From Leifsonia sp. CL147 (lineage in GTDB: Bacteria; Actinomycetota; Actinomycetes; Actinomycetales; Microbacteriaceae), in contig NZ_FOTM01000014.1 in assembly GCF_900114565.1 (NCBI RefSeq), forward strand, positions 38,664 through 102,663: DNA of 64,000 nt, in the 5' to 3' direction. The position numbers and the translations under genes are program-made. The stretch's first letter is position 1; each line of letters begins with the position of its first letter. Below, in pieces: positions 1 through 8,225 of this stretch. Below the pieces are notes generated by a model, which had not been told where the DNA came from, ran no database searches, and saw only the letters and a program-made list of their open reading frames with translations.

Positions 1-412
1 TCCCGGACGAACTCTGGGACGGGATCACGTAATACACAAGCACCGTGCCGCGGAAGCCCACCTGCTCGAGCGGACCCGTCACTCCGCACAGAACAATCGC
101 CTGGCTTCCAGGAAGCCTGCTGTAGTTGCCGTCCTTCGATGGGTCGCCTCCAGCAGAAATTGTTAGCTGTTTGGCGTCTTCGAGTGTCGACGCAAGGGCT
201 CCGACCAGACGCAGACCCTTCTTGGTCGCCATATTGTCCTTGTAGAACGTCTCGCATGCGCCGCGCGCCGCCCCATTCGAAACCCCTGCGCTCATGACGG
301 AGTCAACCGTCACTTTTGAAGGGGAGCCACAGGCGGAAAGAAGAAGTGCGGCCGCAAGGGCAGCTACCGCGCATAGGCTGCGCTGACCAGCTCTACTTCT
401 TTTGGCGAACAT
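1..412 (-). CDS. Putative secreted lipoprotein, C-terminus cut by window edge
   Basis: This reading frame starts at an ATG and runs off the left edge, so 137 residues are visible. The N-terminus is a lipoprotein signal: a basic start (KRSRAGQR), a hydrophobic Ala/Leu core and a lipobox LSAC with the lipidated Cys at residue 28. The mature part reads GSPSKVTVDSVMSAG and onward and matches no family I recognise. Export and lipid anchoring to the outer face of the membrane are inferred from the lipobox. The start overlaps the last 20 nt of the small gene upstream, which suggests translational coupling. Base composition is visibly less G+C-rich than the genes to the right, in keeping with an accessory region. 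Function unknown. Confidence 0.7.
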   Translation of the reverse strand, partial: MFAKRSRAGQRSLCAVAALAAALLLSACGSPSKVTVDSVMSAGVSNGAARGACETFYKDNMATKKGLRLVGALASTLEDAKQLTISAGGDPSKDGNYSRLPGSQAIVLCGVTGPLEQVGFRGTVLVYYVIPSQSSSG

Positions 413-695
413 AGACTTGAACCACAAACGGATAGTATCCCTGTCCTGGCTGAAGATCCGAGGGACTTAGGTCAGCACCCTTGATGCCGCTCGGGATTCC
501 TACATTGTCGAATGGGGTTCCTGTCGCTTTTACCGAGAAGTGTTCCTTCATACAAGTATCTGGCCCCATGCACCCGATCAGGGCACTGGGGTAAAGGGGG
601 AAACTAGCCGATCCTCCAGGCAGGATGGCGGCCGCTCCAGACTTTTCGTACGGCAGGTGCGAAAACACGTCGTCTGGATCAATTGAGTCCCCCAT
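393..695 (-). CDS. Hypothetical small protein upstream of the lipoprotein
   Basis: A 100-residue protein beginning MGDSIDPDDVFSHLPYEKSG, with no signal peptide or membrane segment. It contains the pair GCMGPDTC and ends in a basic VRQKK tail. A weak purine-rich stretch (AGGA) lies about 13 nt before the ATG. It overlaps the lipoprotein gene by 20 nt and shares its lower G+C content, so the two probably form one transcription unit. I do not recognise the family. An alternative is the C-terminal part of a longer gene whose 5' end was lost, because the upstream 110 bp is short and the neighbour is divergent. Confidence 0.5.
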   Translation of the reverse strand: MGDSIDPDDVFSHLPYEKSGAAAILPGGSASFPLYPSALIGCMGPDTCMKEHFSVKATGTPFDNVGIPSGIKGADLSPSDLQPGQGYYPFVVQVYVRQKK

Positions 696-805
696 GAACG
701 CTTGGATTTCCTACGGTCATGGTGGCGGAAGAGCGCTGGAGGCGTGCCGGACAGTCGCAACACCGCCGAAACGCGGTCGAAATGCGTCGCCGATAGCGTC
801 TGGCC

Positions 806-2488
806 ATGGGCGAGTTGTTCGGTGGGTACGCGACCGCGGCGTCCCGCCGGAGGCGGGGCCGCGAGGCGCCCTTCGACGAGATGTTCGCCGACGCGGCCGC
901 TGCGGGCGGCGGAACGCGCCCGGCCTACCGGGAGCTCTTCGCGGCGCTCGCCTCGATGACCCAGGAGGAGCTGCGGGGGCGGACGGATGCGCTGGCCAGC
1001 TCTTATCTCGCGCAGGGCGTGACATTCGACTTCGCCGGCGAGGAGCGGCCGTTCCCGCTCGACGCCGTGCCGCGCGTGATCGAGCAGCACGAGTGGGCCC
1101 ACGTCGAGGCGGGCGTGAAGCAGCGTGTGCGCGCGCTGGAAGCGTTCCTCAGCGACGTGTACGGCGACCAGAACGCTGTCCGGGACGGCGTTGTCCCTGC
1201 CGGCATCATCACCTCCTCCGCGCACTTTCACCGCGCGGCGGCCGGGATCGCGACGGCCAACGGCGTCCGCATCCAGGTCGCCGGCATCGACCTGATCCGC
1301 GACGAGCGCGGGGCGTGGCGCGTGCTCGAGGACAACGTCCGCGTCCCGAGCGGCGTGAGCTACGTCATCTCCAACCGGCGCGTGATGGCGCAGACCCTGC
1401 CCGAGCTGTTCACGTCGATGCGCGTGCGCCCGGTCGGCGACTACCCGTACCGGCTGCTGCAGGCGCTCCGGGCCAGCGCCCCCGGCGGCATGGAGAACCC
1501 CAACGTGGTGGTGCTGACGCCGGGCGTCTACAACTCCGCGTACTTCGAGCACACCCTCCTGGCCCGGCTGATGGGGGTGGAGCTGGTGGAGGGACGCGAC
1601 CTGTTCAGCTCGGGCGGACACGTCTGGATGCGCACCACCTCCGGCCCGCAGCGCGTGGACGTGATCTACCGGCGTATCGACGACGACTTCATCGACCCGC
1701 TGCAGTTCCGTGTGGACTCCGTCCTCGGCACGCCGGGCCTCATGCTCGCCGCGCGCCTCGGCAACGTGACGATCGCCAACGCGATCGGCAACGGCGTCGC
1801 CGACGACAAGCTGGTCTACACCTACGTGCCGGACCTCATCCGCTACTACCTGGCCGAGGAGCCGATCCTGCCGAACGTGGACACCTGGCGGCTCGAGGAG
1901 CCGGAGGCGCTCGCGGAGGTGCTGGACCGGCTCGACGAACTCGTCGTGAAACCGGTCGACGGCTCCGGCGGCAAGGGCCTGGTGATCGGGCCGGACGCTT
2001 CCCGCCGAGAGCTCGCCGAGCTCCGTGCACGCCTGATCGCCGACCCGCGCGGGTGGATCGCCCAGCCGTTGGTCGAGCTGTCCACCATCCCGACGCTCGT
2101 GGACGACGGGATGCGCCCCCGGCACGTCGACCTCCGCCCGTTCGCGGTCAACGACGGCCGCGACGTCTGGGTGCTCCCCGGAGGCCTCACCCGCGTCGCG
2201 CTGGCGGAGGGCCAGCTCGTGGTCAACAGCAGCCAGGGCGGCGGGTCGAAGGACACCTGGGTCGTCGGAGCCCACACGATCGGCGACCCGGGCGACGGCA
2301 CCTCGGAGCGGCACGGCGGTCAGGCTCCGGAGGCGCCTCAACGTGTCGCTGGGCTCGTCGCGGAGCAGGCCGCACGGCCGGCCTCCACGGTGCCCCCGGC
2401 GCAGCGGGCGCCCGACCACTCCGCGGAGGACGCGCCGCGCAGCGACCAGCAGCAGCAACAACAACAGACCGGGGAGGCCGCATGCTGA
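806..2488 (+). CDS. Circularly permuted ATP-grasp protein (COG2308 type)
   Basis: A 560-residue protein of the circularly permuted ATP-grasp family (DUF404/DUF407, COG2308). Family-typical stretches are visible: HEWAHVEAGVKQRVRALEAF near the N-terminus, the VLEDNVRVPSGVSYVISNRR block, KPVDGSGGKGLVIGP, and GGGSKDTWV around residues 478-485. The last 70 residues are low-complexity with a run of eight Gln. Members are predicted ATP-dependent carboxylate-amine ligases acting on a peptide or amino acid; no substrate can be read here. The stop overlaps the start of the alpha-E gene by 7 nt, and that gene overlaps a transglutaminase, giving the classic three-gene order. No clear ribosome site precedes this ATG, so the start is uncertain by a few codons. 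Confidence 0.9.
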   Translation: MGELFGGYATAASRRRRGREAPFDEMFADAAAAGGGTRPAYRELFAALASMTQEELRGRTDALASSYLAQGVTFDFAGEERPFPLDAVPRVIEQHEWAHVEAGVKQRVRALEAFLSDVYGDQNAVRDGVVPAGIITSSAHFHRAAAGIATANGVRIQVAGIDLIRDERGAWRVLEDNVRVPSGVSYVISNRRVMAQTLPELFTSMRVRPVGDYPYRLLQALRASAPGGMENPNVVVLTPGVYNSAYFEHTLLARLMGVELVEGRDLFSSGGHVWMRTTSGPQRVDVIYRRIDDDFIDPLQFRVDSVLGTPGLMLAARLGNVTIANAIGNGVADDKLVYTYVPDLIRYYLAEEPILPNVDTWRLEEPEALAEVLDRLDELVVKPVDGSGGKGLVIGPDASRRELAELRARLIADPRGWIAQPLVELSTIPTLVDDGMRPRHVDLRPFAVNDGRDVWVLPGGLTRVALAEGQLVVNSSQGGGSKDTWVVGAHTIGDPGDGTSERHGGQAPEAPQRVAGLVAEQAARPASTVPPAQRAPDHSAEDAPRSDQQQQQQQTGEAAC

Positions 2489-3408
2489 GCCGCATCGCCT
2501 CCTCCCTGTTCTGGATCGGCCGCTACATCGAGCGGAGCGACGGCACCGCGCGCATCCTGGACGTGCACCTGCAGCTCCTCCTCGAGGACCCCTGGATCGA
2601 CGAGGACAGCGCCTGCCGCTCCCTGCTCGGGGTCATGGGGAGTCCCGCACCGGAGGCCGCGATCGTCCGGGAGGACGTGCTCCGCATCCTCGCCGTCGAC
2701 CGCGCGGCGCCGGCCTCCATCGTGTACTCGCTCGGGTCGGCGCGGGAGAACGCGCGGCGCGCCCGCGAGATCATCTCCACGGAGCTGTGGGAGTGCCTCA
2801 ACACCACGGCCGCTCGGATGCCCCGCCGGGTGACCAGCGACAAGGTGCACGAGTTCTTCAGCTGGGTGCGGGAGCGGACCGCCCTCGCCGTCGGCCTCAT
2901 GGAGTCGGGCGCGAGCCGCGACGAGGCGTGGCACTTCTTCACGCTCGGCCGCAGCCTGGAGCGCGCCGACATGACGGCCCGGCTGCTCGCGACGCGTTCG
3001 CTGACGGAGGCGAGCGGGCCGAGCTGGACGACGCTCCTGCGCTCGTGCGGCGCGTACGAGGCGTACCTGCGCACCTACCGCGGAGTGCCGTCGGCGCGGA
3101 ACGCGGCCGAGTTCCTCCTGCACGACAGGCTGTTCCCGCGGTCGATCCTGTACTCGGTCGCCCGAGCGGTCGACAGCCTGGCCGAGATCGAGCCGCGGCT
3201 GGAGCGGGTCGGGGTCTCGGATCAGGCGGCCCGGATGCTGGGTCAGGTGCGCAGCGAGCTGGAGTTCCGGCCCGTCGCCGACGTGCTCGACGACCTCCCG
3301 GCGTTCATGTCGGCCATCCAGGAGGCGACGAGCGCGGCGACCACGGCGGTCGCCCTCCGCTACTTCCCGGAGAGCGCCGCCCCGAGCTGGACGGGGGAAC
3401 GGGCATGA
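2482..3408 (+). CDS. Alpha-E domain protein (DUF403, COG2307)
   Basis: A 308-residue, helix-rich protein starting MLSRIASSLFWIGRYIERSD, the diagnostic N-terminus of the alpha-E (DUF403) family. Other family-like blocks are ARENARRAREIISTELWECL and HFFTLGRSLERADMTARLL. The ATG lies inside the end of the ATP-grasp gene (7-nt overlap), and the stop overlaps the next gene as ATGA, so the three are almost surely co-translated. The family is always found with, or fused to, COG2308 ATP-grasp proteins and is thought to be its partner in a predicted peptide-forming or peptide-tagging system. The biochemical role is not established. Confidence 0.9.
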   Translation: MLSRIASSLFWIGRYIERSDGTARILDVHLQLLLEDPWIDEDSACRSLLGVMGSPAPEAAIVREDVLRILAVDRAAPASIVYSLGSARENARRAREIISTELWECLNTTAARMPRRVTSDKVHEFFSWVRERTALAVGLMESGASRDEAWHFFTLGRSLERADMTARLLATRSLTEASGPSWTTLLRSCGAYEAYLRTYRGVPSARNAAEFLLHDRLFPRSILYSVARAVDSLAEIEPRLERVGVSDQAARMLGQVRSELEFRPVADVLDDLPAFMSAIQEATSAATTAVALRYFPESAAPSWTGERA

Positions 3409-4262
3409 AGCGGCTGAGGATCGTGCACTCGACCGGCTACCGGTACGACGGCGACGTGACCGCATCGCACAACGAGGCGAGGATGCTGCCCGTCACCGGC
3501 GACCGTCAGCTCGTGCTCCACTCCTCCCTCGACGTGCAGCCGGTCTCCTCGCACCACCAGTACACCGACTACTGGGGCACGAGGGTCCTCGCCTTCGACG
3601 TGCTCGCCCCGCACAGCGAGCTGACGATCACGGCGAGCAGCCTCGTGGAGGTGCTCGAGGCGGAGCACCCCGCCTCGACGGTCGGCTGGGCGGAGCTCGC
3701 CGCTGTGGTCCCCCGCTCCCCCGCCTGCGTCGAGCAGCTCCGGCAGACGGCGCTGACCGCACCTCCCCCGTCGCTCGCCGAGCTCGCCGCCTCCGTGGCG
3801 GCCGCTGTGGCGCCCGCGGTCGACGGGCCGTGCGCTGCGGCGCTCGCCATCGTCGCCGCCGTGTCGTCCGAGATGGACTACGTGAGCGGCGTGACCGGCG
3901 TGCGCACCACGGCCGCCGAGGCGTGGGAGGCGCGCAGCGGAGTGTGCCAGGACATCGCCCACGTCGCGGTCGGCGCACTCCGGTCGGTCGGGATCCCGGC
4001 GCGGTACGTCTCCGGGTACCTGCACCCGAAGGCGGAGGCCGCCGTCGGCGAGACCGTCACCGGCGAGTCGCACGCCTGGGTGGAGTGGTTCTGCGGCAGC
4101 TGGCACGGGTACGACCCCACCAACGGCATTCCGATCGGCGACCGCCACGTGCGCGTCGGCCACGGCCGCGACTACACCGACGTCACTCCGCTCCGCGGTG
4201 TCTACGCCGGCAGCAGCGGATCGGAGCTGTTCGTCTCGGTCTCCATCACCCGGGAGGCGTGA
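3405..4262 (+). CDS. Transglutaminase-like cysteine peptidase family protein (COG1305)
   Basis: A 285-residue protein with an N-terminal beta-rich bacterial transglutaminase domain (MKRLRIVHSTGYRYDGDVTA) and a C-terminal papain-like core. The catalytic triad can be placed: Cys181 in SGVCQD, His223 in ESHAWVEW and Asp237 in YDPTNG. No signal peptide is visible, so it should be cytoplasmic. The ATG overlaps the stop of the alpha-E gene by 4 nt. In this conserved neighbourhood the enzyme is expected to hydrolyse or transfer the peptide product of the ATP-grasp partner; that is inference from gene context, not shown by the sequence. Confidence 0.9.
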   Translation: MKRLRIVHSTGYRYDGDVTASHNEARMLPVTGDRQLVLHSSLDVQPVSSHHQYTDYWGTRVLAFDVLAPHSELTITASSLVEVLEAEHPASTVGWAELAAVVPRSPACVEQLRQTALTAPPPSLAELAASVAAAVAPAVDGPCAAALAIVAAVSSEMDYVSGVTGVRTTAAEAWEARSGVCQDIAHVAVGALRSVGIPARYVSGYLHPKAEAAVGETVTGESHAWVEWFCGSWHGYDPTNGIPIGDRHVRVGHGRDYTDVTPLRGVYAGSSGSELFVSVSITREA

Positions 4263-4317
4263 CCGGCTGCCTTCTACAGGGCGGGGACCGAGCGTAGCCG
4301 GTCGTGGGCTCACCGGC

Positions 4318-4323
4318 TACGGT
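4318..4323 (+). promoter_or_regulatory. -10 box of kptA, leaderless start
   Basis: TACGGT is followed by six bases and then the kptA ATG, so the transcript should begin at the start codon. No Shine-Dalgarno sequence is present. Confidence 0.5.
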
Positions 4324-4329
4324 GATGCC

Positions 4330-4914
4330 ATGACAGAGCCGCAGCCTCATCGAACCGAAGGAGCGTCACAGCTTCCGCGGAGCGCTGCGGACATGGTCCG
4401 GGTCAGCAAGATGCTGTCCCTGACGCTTCGGCACGACCCCGGCCAGGTCGGAGTCCAGCTCGATGGCGGCGGATGGGTGGATATCGACGTCCTCCTCGAG
4501 GCGTTCGCGCGCCACGGGATGGCGGTCAGCCGCGAAGAGCTTGACGACATTGTCGAGCAGAGCGACAAGCAACGTTTCGCGATCGCGAACCATCGCATCA
4601 GGGCGAACCAAGGTCACTCGATCGACGTGGACCTCGGACTCGAACCTGCACTTCCGCCGGAGCTGCTGTTCCACGGCACGGCGGAGTCGTCGGTCGAGTC
4701 GATCCTGGCCACGGGGATCAATCCCGGGCAACGACGTCAGGTGCACTTATCCCTCGACGCGGAAACGGCCAGGAAGGTCGGCGCACGTCACGGACGGCCA
4801 GTCGTCCTGACCGTGCGCGCCGAGGCGATGGCGGAAGCGGGCCTGGAGTTCTTCCGCTCGGCCAACGGCGTGTGGCTGGTCGACGAGGTGCCGGCGAAGT
4901 TCGTCCGCCGATAG
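4330..4914 (+). CDS. kptA: RNA 2'-phosphotransferase, Tpt1/KptA family
   Basis: A 194-residue Tpt1/KptA protein. The family removes an internal RNA 2'-phosphate using NAD+, giving ADP-ribose 1'',2''-cyclic phosphate. Visible family blocks are KMLSLTLRHDPGQVG near residue 30, a winged-helix-like N-terminal half, LLFHGTAESSVESIL, VHLSLDAETA, and the C-terminal GVWLVDEVPAKFV. The start is set by a -10 box 6 nt upstream and the lack of a ribosome site, implying leaderless translation. It stands alone after the transglutaminase cluster. Its physiological substrate in bacteria lacking yeast-type tRNA splicing is unknown in general. Confidence 0.92.
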   Translation: MTEPQPHRTEGASQLPRSAADMVRVSKMLSLTLRHDPGQVGVQLDGGGWVDIDVLLEAFARHGMAVSREELDDIVEQSDKQRFAIANHRIRANQGHSIDVDLGLEPALPPELLFHGTAESSVESILATGINPGQRRQVHLSLDAETARKVGARHGRPVVLTVRAEAMAEAGLEFFRSANGVWLVDEVPAKFVRR

Positions 4915-4966
4915 GCCGAACGCGTTTCTCATCCGCTCAGCGCACTAGTCGGTACTACGCGACCGG

Positions 4967-5245
4967 TCAGGCGCCGTAGCCGAAGATCGACTCGTCCTCC
5001 TGGTCGGCCTCGACCGGGTCGGAGTCCGGCTGGTCGAAGTGGTAGGCGACGAGACGCTGACCCTCCACCTCGCGCTCCTCGCCGGCGACGTACCAGAAGG
5101 TGGACTCGAGGCCCTCGACCGCGGCGATCACGCCGATGCGCTCATCCACTTTGCCGTCGATGAGGAAACGGCGGTCGGTCTGGCCGGCGAGTGGTCCGTC
5201 CACGTACTCGACGATGTATTCGGGGTCCTGGCGTGCCTCGGTCAT
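4967..5245 (-). CDS. Small acidic conserved-looking protein
   Basis: A 92-residue acidic protein (MTEARQDPEYIVEYVDGPLA) ending DEESIFGYGA. It looks like a compact single domain: EYIVEYVDGPLAGQTDRRFL followed by TFWYVAGEER and LVAYHFDQPD resembles a run of beta strands. There is no signal peptide or membrane segment. Its ATG overlaps the stop of the P-loop kinase by 4 nt, so it is the last gene of the ykoE-ykoD-ykoC-kinase unit. Similar small proteins are common in Actinobacteria, but I cannot assign a function. Confidence 0.75.
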   Translation of the reverse strand: MTEARQDPEYIVEYVDGPLAGQTDRRFLIDGKVDERIGVIAAVEGLESTFWYVAGEEREVEGQRLVAYHFDQPDSDPVEADQEDESIFGYGA

Positions 5246-5940
5246 GTGTCCAACCTAGTCCCGGATCGACGGTCGCGGACCCCGGCGCTCAGATCGAGGG
5301 CCGACACGTCGAGGATCAGCGCGGCGTGGTCGAGTGGATGCTCGCGCGCCACGAAGCGGTCGAACTCCGCCTGCCAGGTGTCCCAGTGGGTGGCGAAGGT
5401 GTCGCCGTCGCGCGCCAAGGCGCGCTGCTTGCGGAGCGCGTCGTCGGCCCGCAGCCAGACGGTCAGGTCGGCGAGGGCCGCGTTGCGGACGGAGAGCGTG
5501 CCGCATCCCTCCACGATCAGCGGCTCGGGGCCGACGACGGTCTCACGCCCGGCGGGACGGTCCGCCGCCCAGTCCCAGCGCTGCCAGGATCCTGCTCGGG
5601 AGGCACGGAGCGGCTCGAGCAGGTCGTCGCCGACCGCGGTGCTCGCCGCGTCGAGGCCGTCCCAGCCGGGGTAGAGGTCGTCCATCCGGACCAGCCGCGG
5701 GTGGCCCTTCGCGGGCCAGGCGGCGACCAGGAGGTCGGCCAGCAAGCTCTTGCCCGCACCGCTCGGACCGTCGATGAGGATGACGGGAGTGCGTCCGCCT
5801 GCCGTGGCGGCCTCCACGGCGTGGGTCACGGCGGCGAAAAGCGCGGCAAGACCGGCCGGCGTCGCGCCGGGCGCCTGCGCCGCATACTCAGGGGCCGACT
5901 CGCCTGCCGACTCGCCCGCCGACTCAGCCGAGCGGGGCAT
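5242..5940 (-). CDS. P-loop kinase (uridine kinase-like), in the thiamine transporter unit
   Basis: A 232-residue P-loop NTPase. The Walker A motif GPSGAGKS is at residues 58-65, followed by the acidic VRMDDLYPGWDGL stretch typical of nucleoside or uridine kinase-like folds (the DD pair is a candidate for metal and substrate binding). Then come VEGCGTLSVRNAALADLTVW and a lid-like RKQRALARDGDTF. The first 30 residues are Ser/Glu/Ala-rich and probably disordered. It overlaps ykoC by 17 nt upstream and the small gene by 4 nt downstream, so it should be co-expressed with the TPP-controlled transporter. The substrate is unknown; a role in phosphorylating an imported thiamine-related compound is only inference from context. 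Confidence 0.75.
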   Translation of the reverse strand: MPRSAESAGESAGESAPEYAAQAPGATPAGLAALFAAVTHAVEAATAGGRTPVILIDGPSGAGKSLLADLLVAAWPAKGHPRLVRMDDLYPGWDGLDAASTAVGDDLLEPLRASRAGSWQRWDWAADRPAGRETVVGPEPLIVEGCGTLSVRNAALADLTVWLRADDALRKQRALARDGDTFATHWDTWQAEFDRFVAREHPLDHAALILDVSALDLSAGVRDRRSGTRLDT

Positions 5941-6703
5941 TCCAGCTCCCGACGGCCACGGCCGCTGTGACCGCCGCCGCAGCGACCGCCAGCGCGACGG
6001 CCAGCGCCGCCCAGTCGCGCCCGCGAAAGACGGAGGGCCTCGCCCAGGTGCGTTGTCCGGGCGCGCCGAAGCCGCGCGCCTCCATCGCGGTCGCGAGCTT
6101 GGTCCCCCGACGCAGCGACAGCACGAAGAGGGCGAACGACTGGCCCAGGAACCGGCGGATCGCGCCGGATTCGGCGACCCCGCGCGCCCGGCGGGCGAGG
6201 GTGAGCGCCCGCCAGTCCTCGGCGAACAGCCCGACCAGGCGGAGTCCGGCGAGGCCGCCGATCACGAACCGGGCGGGCAGCCGGAGGAGCTGCGCCAGGC
6301 CGTCCGCGAGGTCGGTCGGGTCGATGGTGACGAAGAGGAGCACGGCGGGCAGGCCGATCGCCAGCACGCGGAGGGCGGTCGCGGCGCCGAGGCCGATCGA
6401 GCCCTGGCTGATCTCCACCGCCCACCACTGCACATAGACCGTGCCGGAGACCTGGCCGTAGAGGACCGTGGTCAGCCCGGCGAGCGGGGCGGCGATCCAG
6501 ACCGGGGCGGTGCGCGCCAGGATGGTGCGCACCGGGATGCCCGCGAAAGCCAGCAGCACCAGCTCGAGGATCAGGGCGACGCCCGCCGATACCGGATCGA
6601 TGGAGAGCAGCAGCGCGACGGTTACGATGACGGAGGCGCCGAGCTTGGCGACCGGGTTCAGGGTCGCCAGCGGGCCGGTGCGGAGCGGCTGCACGAGCGT
6701 CAT
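5924..6703 (-). CDS. ykoC: ECF transporter T component (EcfT/YkoC type)
   Basis: A 259-residue polytopic membrane protein of the EcfT/CbiQ family. It begins MTLVQPLRTGPLATLNPVAK (the NP..K N-terminus is typical) and has five to six hydrophobic segments. The two coupling helices carry ARRARGVAE and AMEARGFGA, matching the A-R-G signatures that contact the ATPases. It overlaps the ATPase gene by 4 nt upstream and the kinase gene by 17 nt downstream. In the YkoEDC arrangement it is the transmembrane coupling subunit for uptake of thiamine or hydroxymethylpyrimidine. Confidence 0.9.
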   Translation of the reverse strand: MTLVQPLRTGPLATLNPVAKLGASVIVTVALLLSIDPVSAGVALILELVLLAFAGIPVRTILARTAPVWIAAPLAGLTTVLYGQVSGTVYVQWWAVEISQGSIGLGAATALRVLAIGLPAVLLFVTIDPTDLADGLAQLLRLPARFVIGGLAGLRLVGLFAEDWRALTLARRARGVAESGAIRRFLGQSFALFVLSLRRGTKLATAMEARGFGAPGQRTWARPSVFRGRDWAALAVALAVAAAAVTAAVAVGSWNAPLG

Positions 6704-8220
6704 GCGGTCACCTCCGCCGCATCCAGCCGGAGGGATGCGGCACCCACGGCGCGCACGAACTCCGCGTCGTGGGTGGCGGCGACGATGGCGTGACCCTCGT
6801 GTCGGAGGGCGGCGATCATCCGCACCAGCTCCTGCCAGGTGCGGGCGTCCTGCCCGAAGGTCGGCTCGTCCAGCACCAGGAGGCGGGGTCGCGTCGCGAG
6901 GGCCGTCGCCACCGAGAGCCGGCGCTTCTGACCGCCGGAGAGCGTGAACGGGTTCGCCGCGGCGGCATCGGTCAGCGCGAGGCGGTCGAGCAGTTCATCC
7001 ACGCGTTCGTCGACCTCGGTCGTCGGCAGGTGGAGCGCGCGCGGGCCGGCGGCGAGCTCGTCGCGGACCGTGCCTGCGATGAACTGGTGCTCCGGATTCT
7101 GGAAGACGCTTCCGATGCGCGTGAGCAGCTCGCGCGAGCGCCAGGATGCGGGATCGGAGGAGGCGCCGTCGGCCAGGGCGGGCTCGGCGATCAGCTCACC
7201 GCCGAGACCGGGAAGCAGGCCGCCGAGGGTGAGGGCGAGGGTCGACTTGCCGGAGCCGTTCCGCCCGGTGAGAGCGAATGCGGAGCCCGCGCGCACCTCG
7301 AGATCGACCGGATGCCCGACCGGCACAACGACGGCCGCACCCGCCCGCGCACGGCGACGGCGACGGGAGCGACGTGGGCGTGTCGTCGTCGCACGACCGA
7401 ACGCGAGCGAGCGCGCGGTCAGCAGCGGCATCCCTTCGGGAACGACGGGCGCGTCCGGGACGGGCGTGCCGGGCAGCCAGACACCGGCGCGCCCGAGCTC
7501 GCCGTCGGTATCGGCCAGCACGGCGTCCGGCGGTCCGTCGGCGAGCACGCCGCCGTCCGCTGCCAGCACGACGACCCGGGTGACGAGGTCCCGCCACACA
7601 GCGACGCGGTGCTCCACCACGACGAGCGTGGCGCCGGTCGCCTCGAGTGCGGCGCGCACCGCATCCCGTACTTCGAGGACGCCCTCGGGGTCGAGATTCG
7701 CGGTGGGCTCGTCGAGCAGCAGCAGGCCGGGACGCATCGCCAGCAGACCCGCCAGCGCCAGGCGCTGCTTCTGGCCGCCGGAGAGCTGAGCCGTGGGGTG
7801 GTCGAGGGGCACGTCGAGGCCGACCTCTGCGAGCGAGCGCCGGACGCGCATCCACAGCTCGTCGCGCGGCACACCGAGGTTCTCGCCGGCGAAAGCGACA
7901 TCGTCGCCCACCCGGGCGAGGATGACCTGGGCGTCCGGGTCCTGCAGCAGCAGTCCGGCCGTCCCCCGCGCCTGAGCTGGCGGGCGCCCGGCGACGGTCA
8001 GCGACCCGGCGGACTCGCCGTCGTCGTCGCCGCCGAGCACGCCCGCGAGGCCGGCGAGCAGCGTGCTCTTGCCGGCGCCGGACGCGCCGAGCAGCAGCAC
8101 CCGCTCCCCCGGCTCGATGCACAGATCGACACCGCGAACCGCCCACGCGCTTCGTCCCTCGTACCGCCAGCCCCAGTCGGCGACGCGAACCGCCGCCGGG
8201 GGGCCCTCTCCCGTGCTCAC
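6700..8220 (-). CDS. ykoD: ECF transporter double ATPase (YkoD type)
   Basis: A 506-residue protein made of two ABC ATPase domains in tandem. The first has Walker A GASGAGKST, signature LSGGQKQRLALA and Walker B LLLLDEPTANLD. The second has GRNGSGKST, LSGGQKRRLSVA and LLVLDEPTFGQD. The halves are joined by a basic linker of about 25 residues (RPRRSRRRRRARAG). The GTG at 8220 was chosen because it follows the ykoE stop by five bases and gives a proper VRVADWGWRYEGR beta strand; any longer version would read into ykoE in another frame. It powers the YkoE/YkoC transporter. Confidence 0.92.
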   Translation of the reverse strand: MSTGEGPPAAVRVADWGWRYEGRSAWAVRGVDLCIEPGERVLLLGASGAGKSTLLAGLAGVLGGDDDGESAGSLTVAGRPPAQARGTAGLLLQDPDAQVILARVGDDVAFAGENLGVPRDELWMRVRRSLAEVGLDVPLDHPTAQLSGGQKQRLALAGLLAMRPGLLLLDEPTANLDPEGVLEVRDAVRAALEATGATLVVVEHRVAVWRDLVTRVVVLAADGGVLADGPPDAVLADTDGELGRAGVWLPGTPVPDAPVVPEGMPLLTARSLAFGRATTTRPRRSRRRRRARAGAAVVVPVGHPVDLEVRAGSAFALTGRNGSGKSTLALTLGGLLPGLGGELIAEPALADGASSDPASWRSRELLTRIGSVFQNPEHQFIAGTVRDELAAGPRALHLPTTEVDERVDELLDRLALTDAAAANPFTLSGGQKRRLSVATALATRPRLLVLDEPTFGQDARTWQELVRMIAALRHEGHAIVAATHDAEFVRAVGAASLRLDAAEVTA

Positions 8221-8225
8221 CGTCG

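Noticed and set aside
578..2464. 628-residue protein antisense to the ATP-grasp gene
   Set aside because: It has no recognisable motif and Arg/His/Val-rich shadow composition, while the sense frame is a clear family member.
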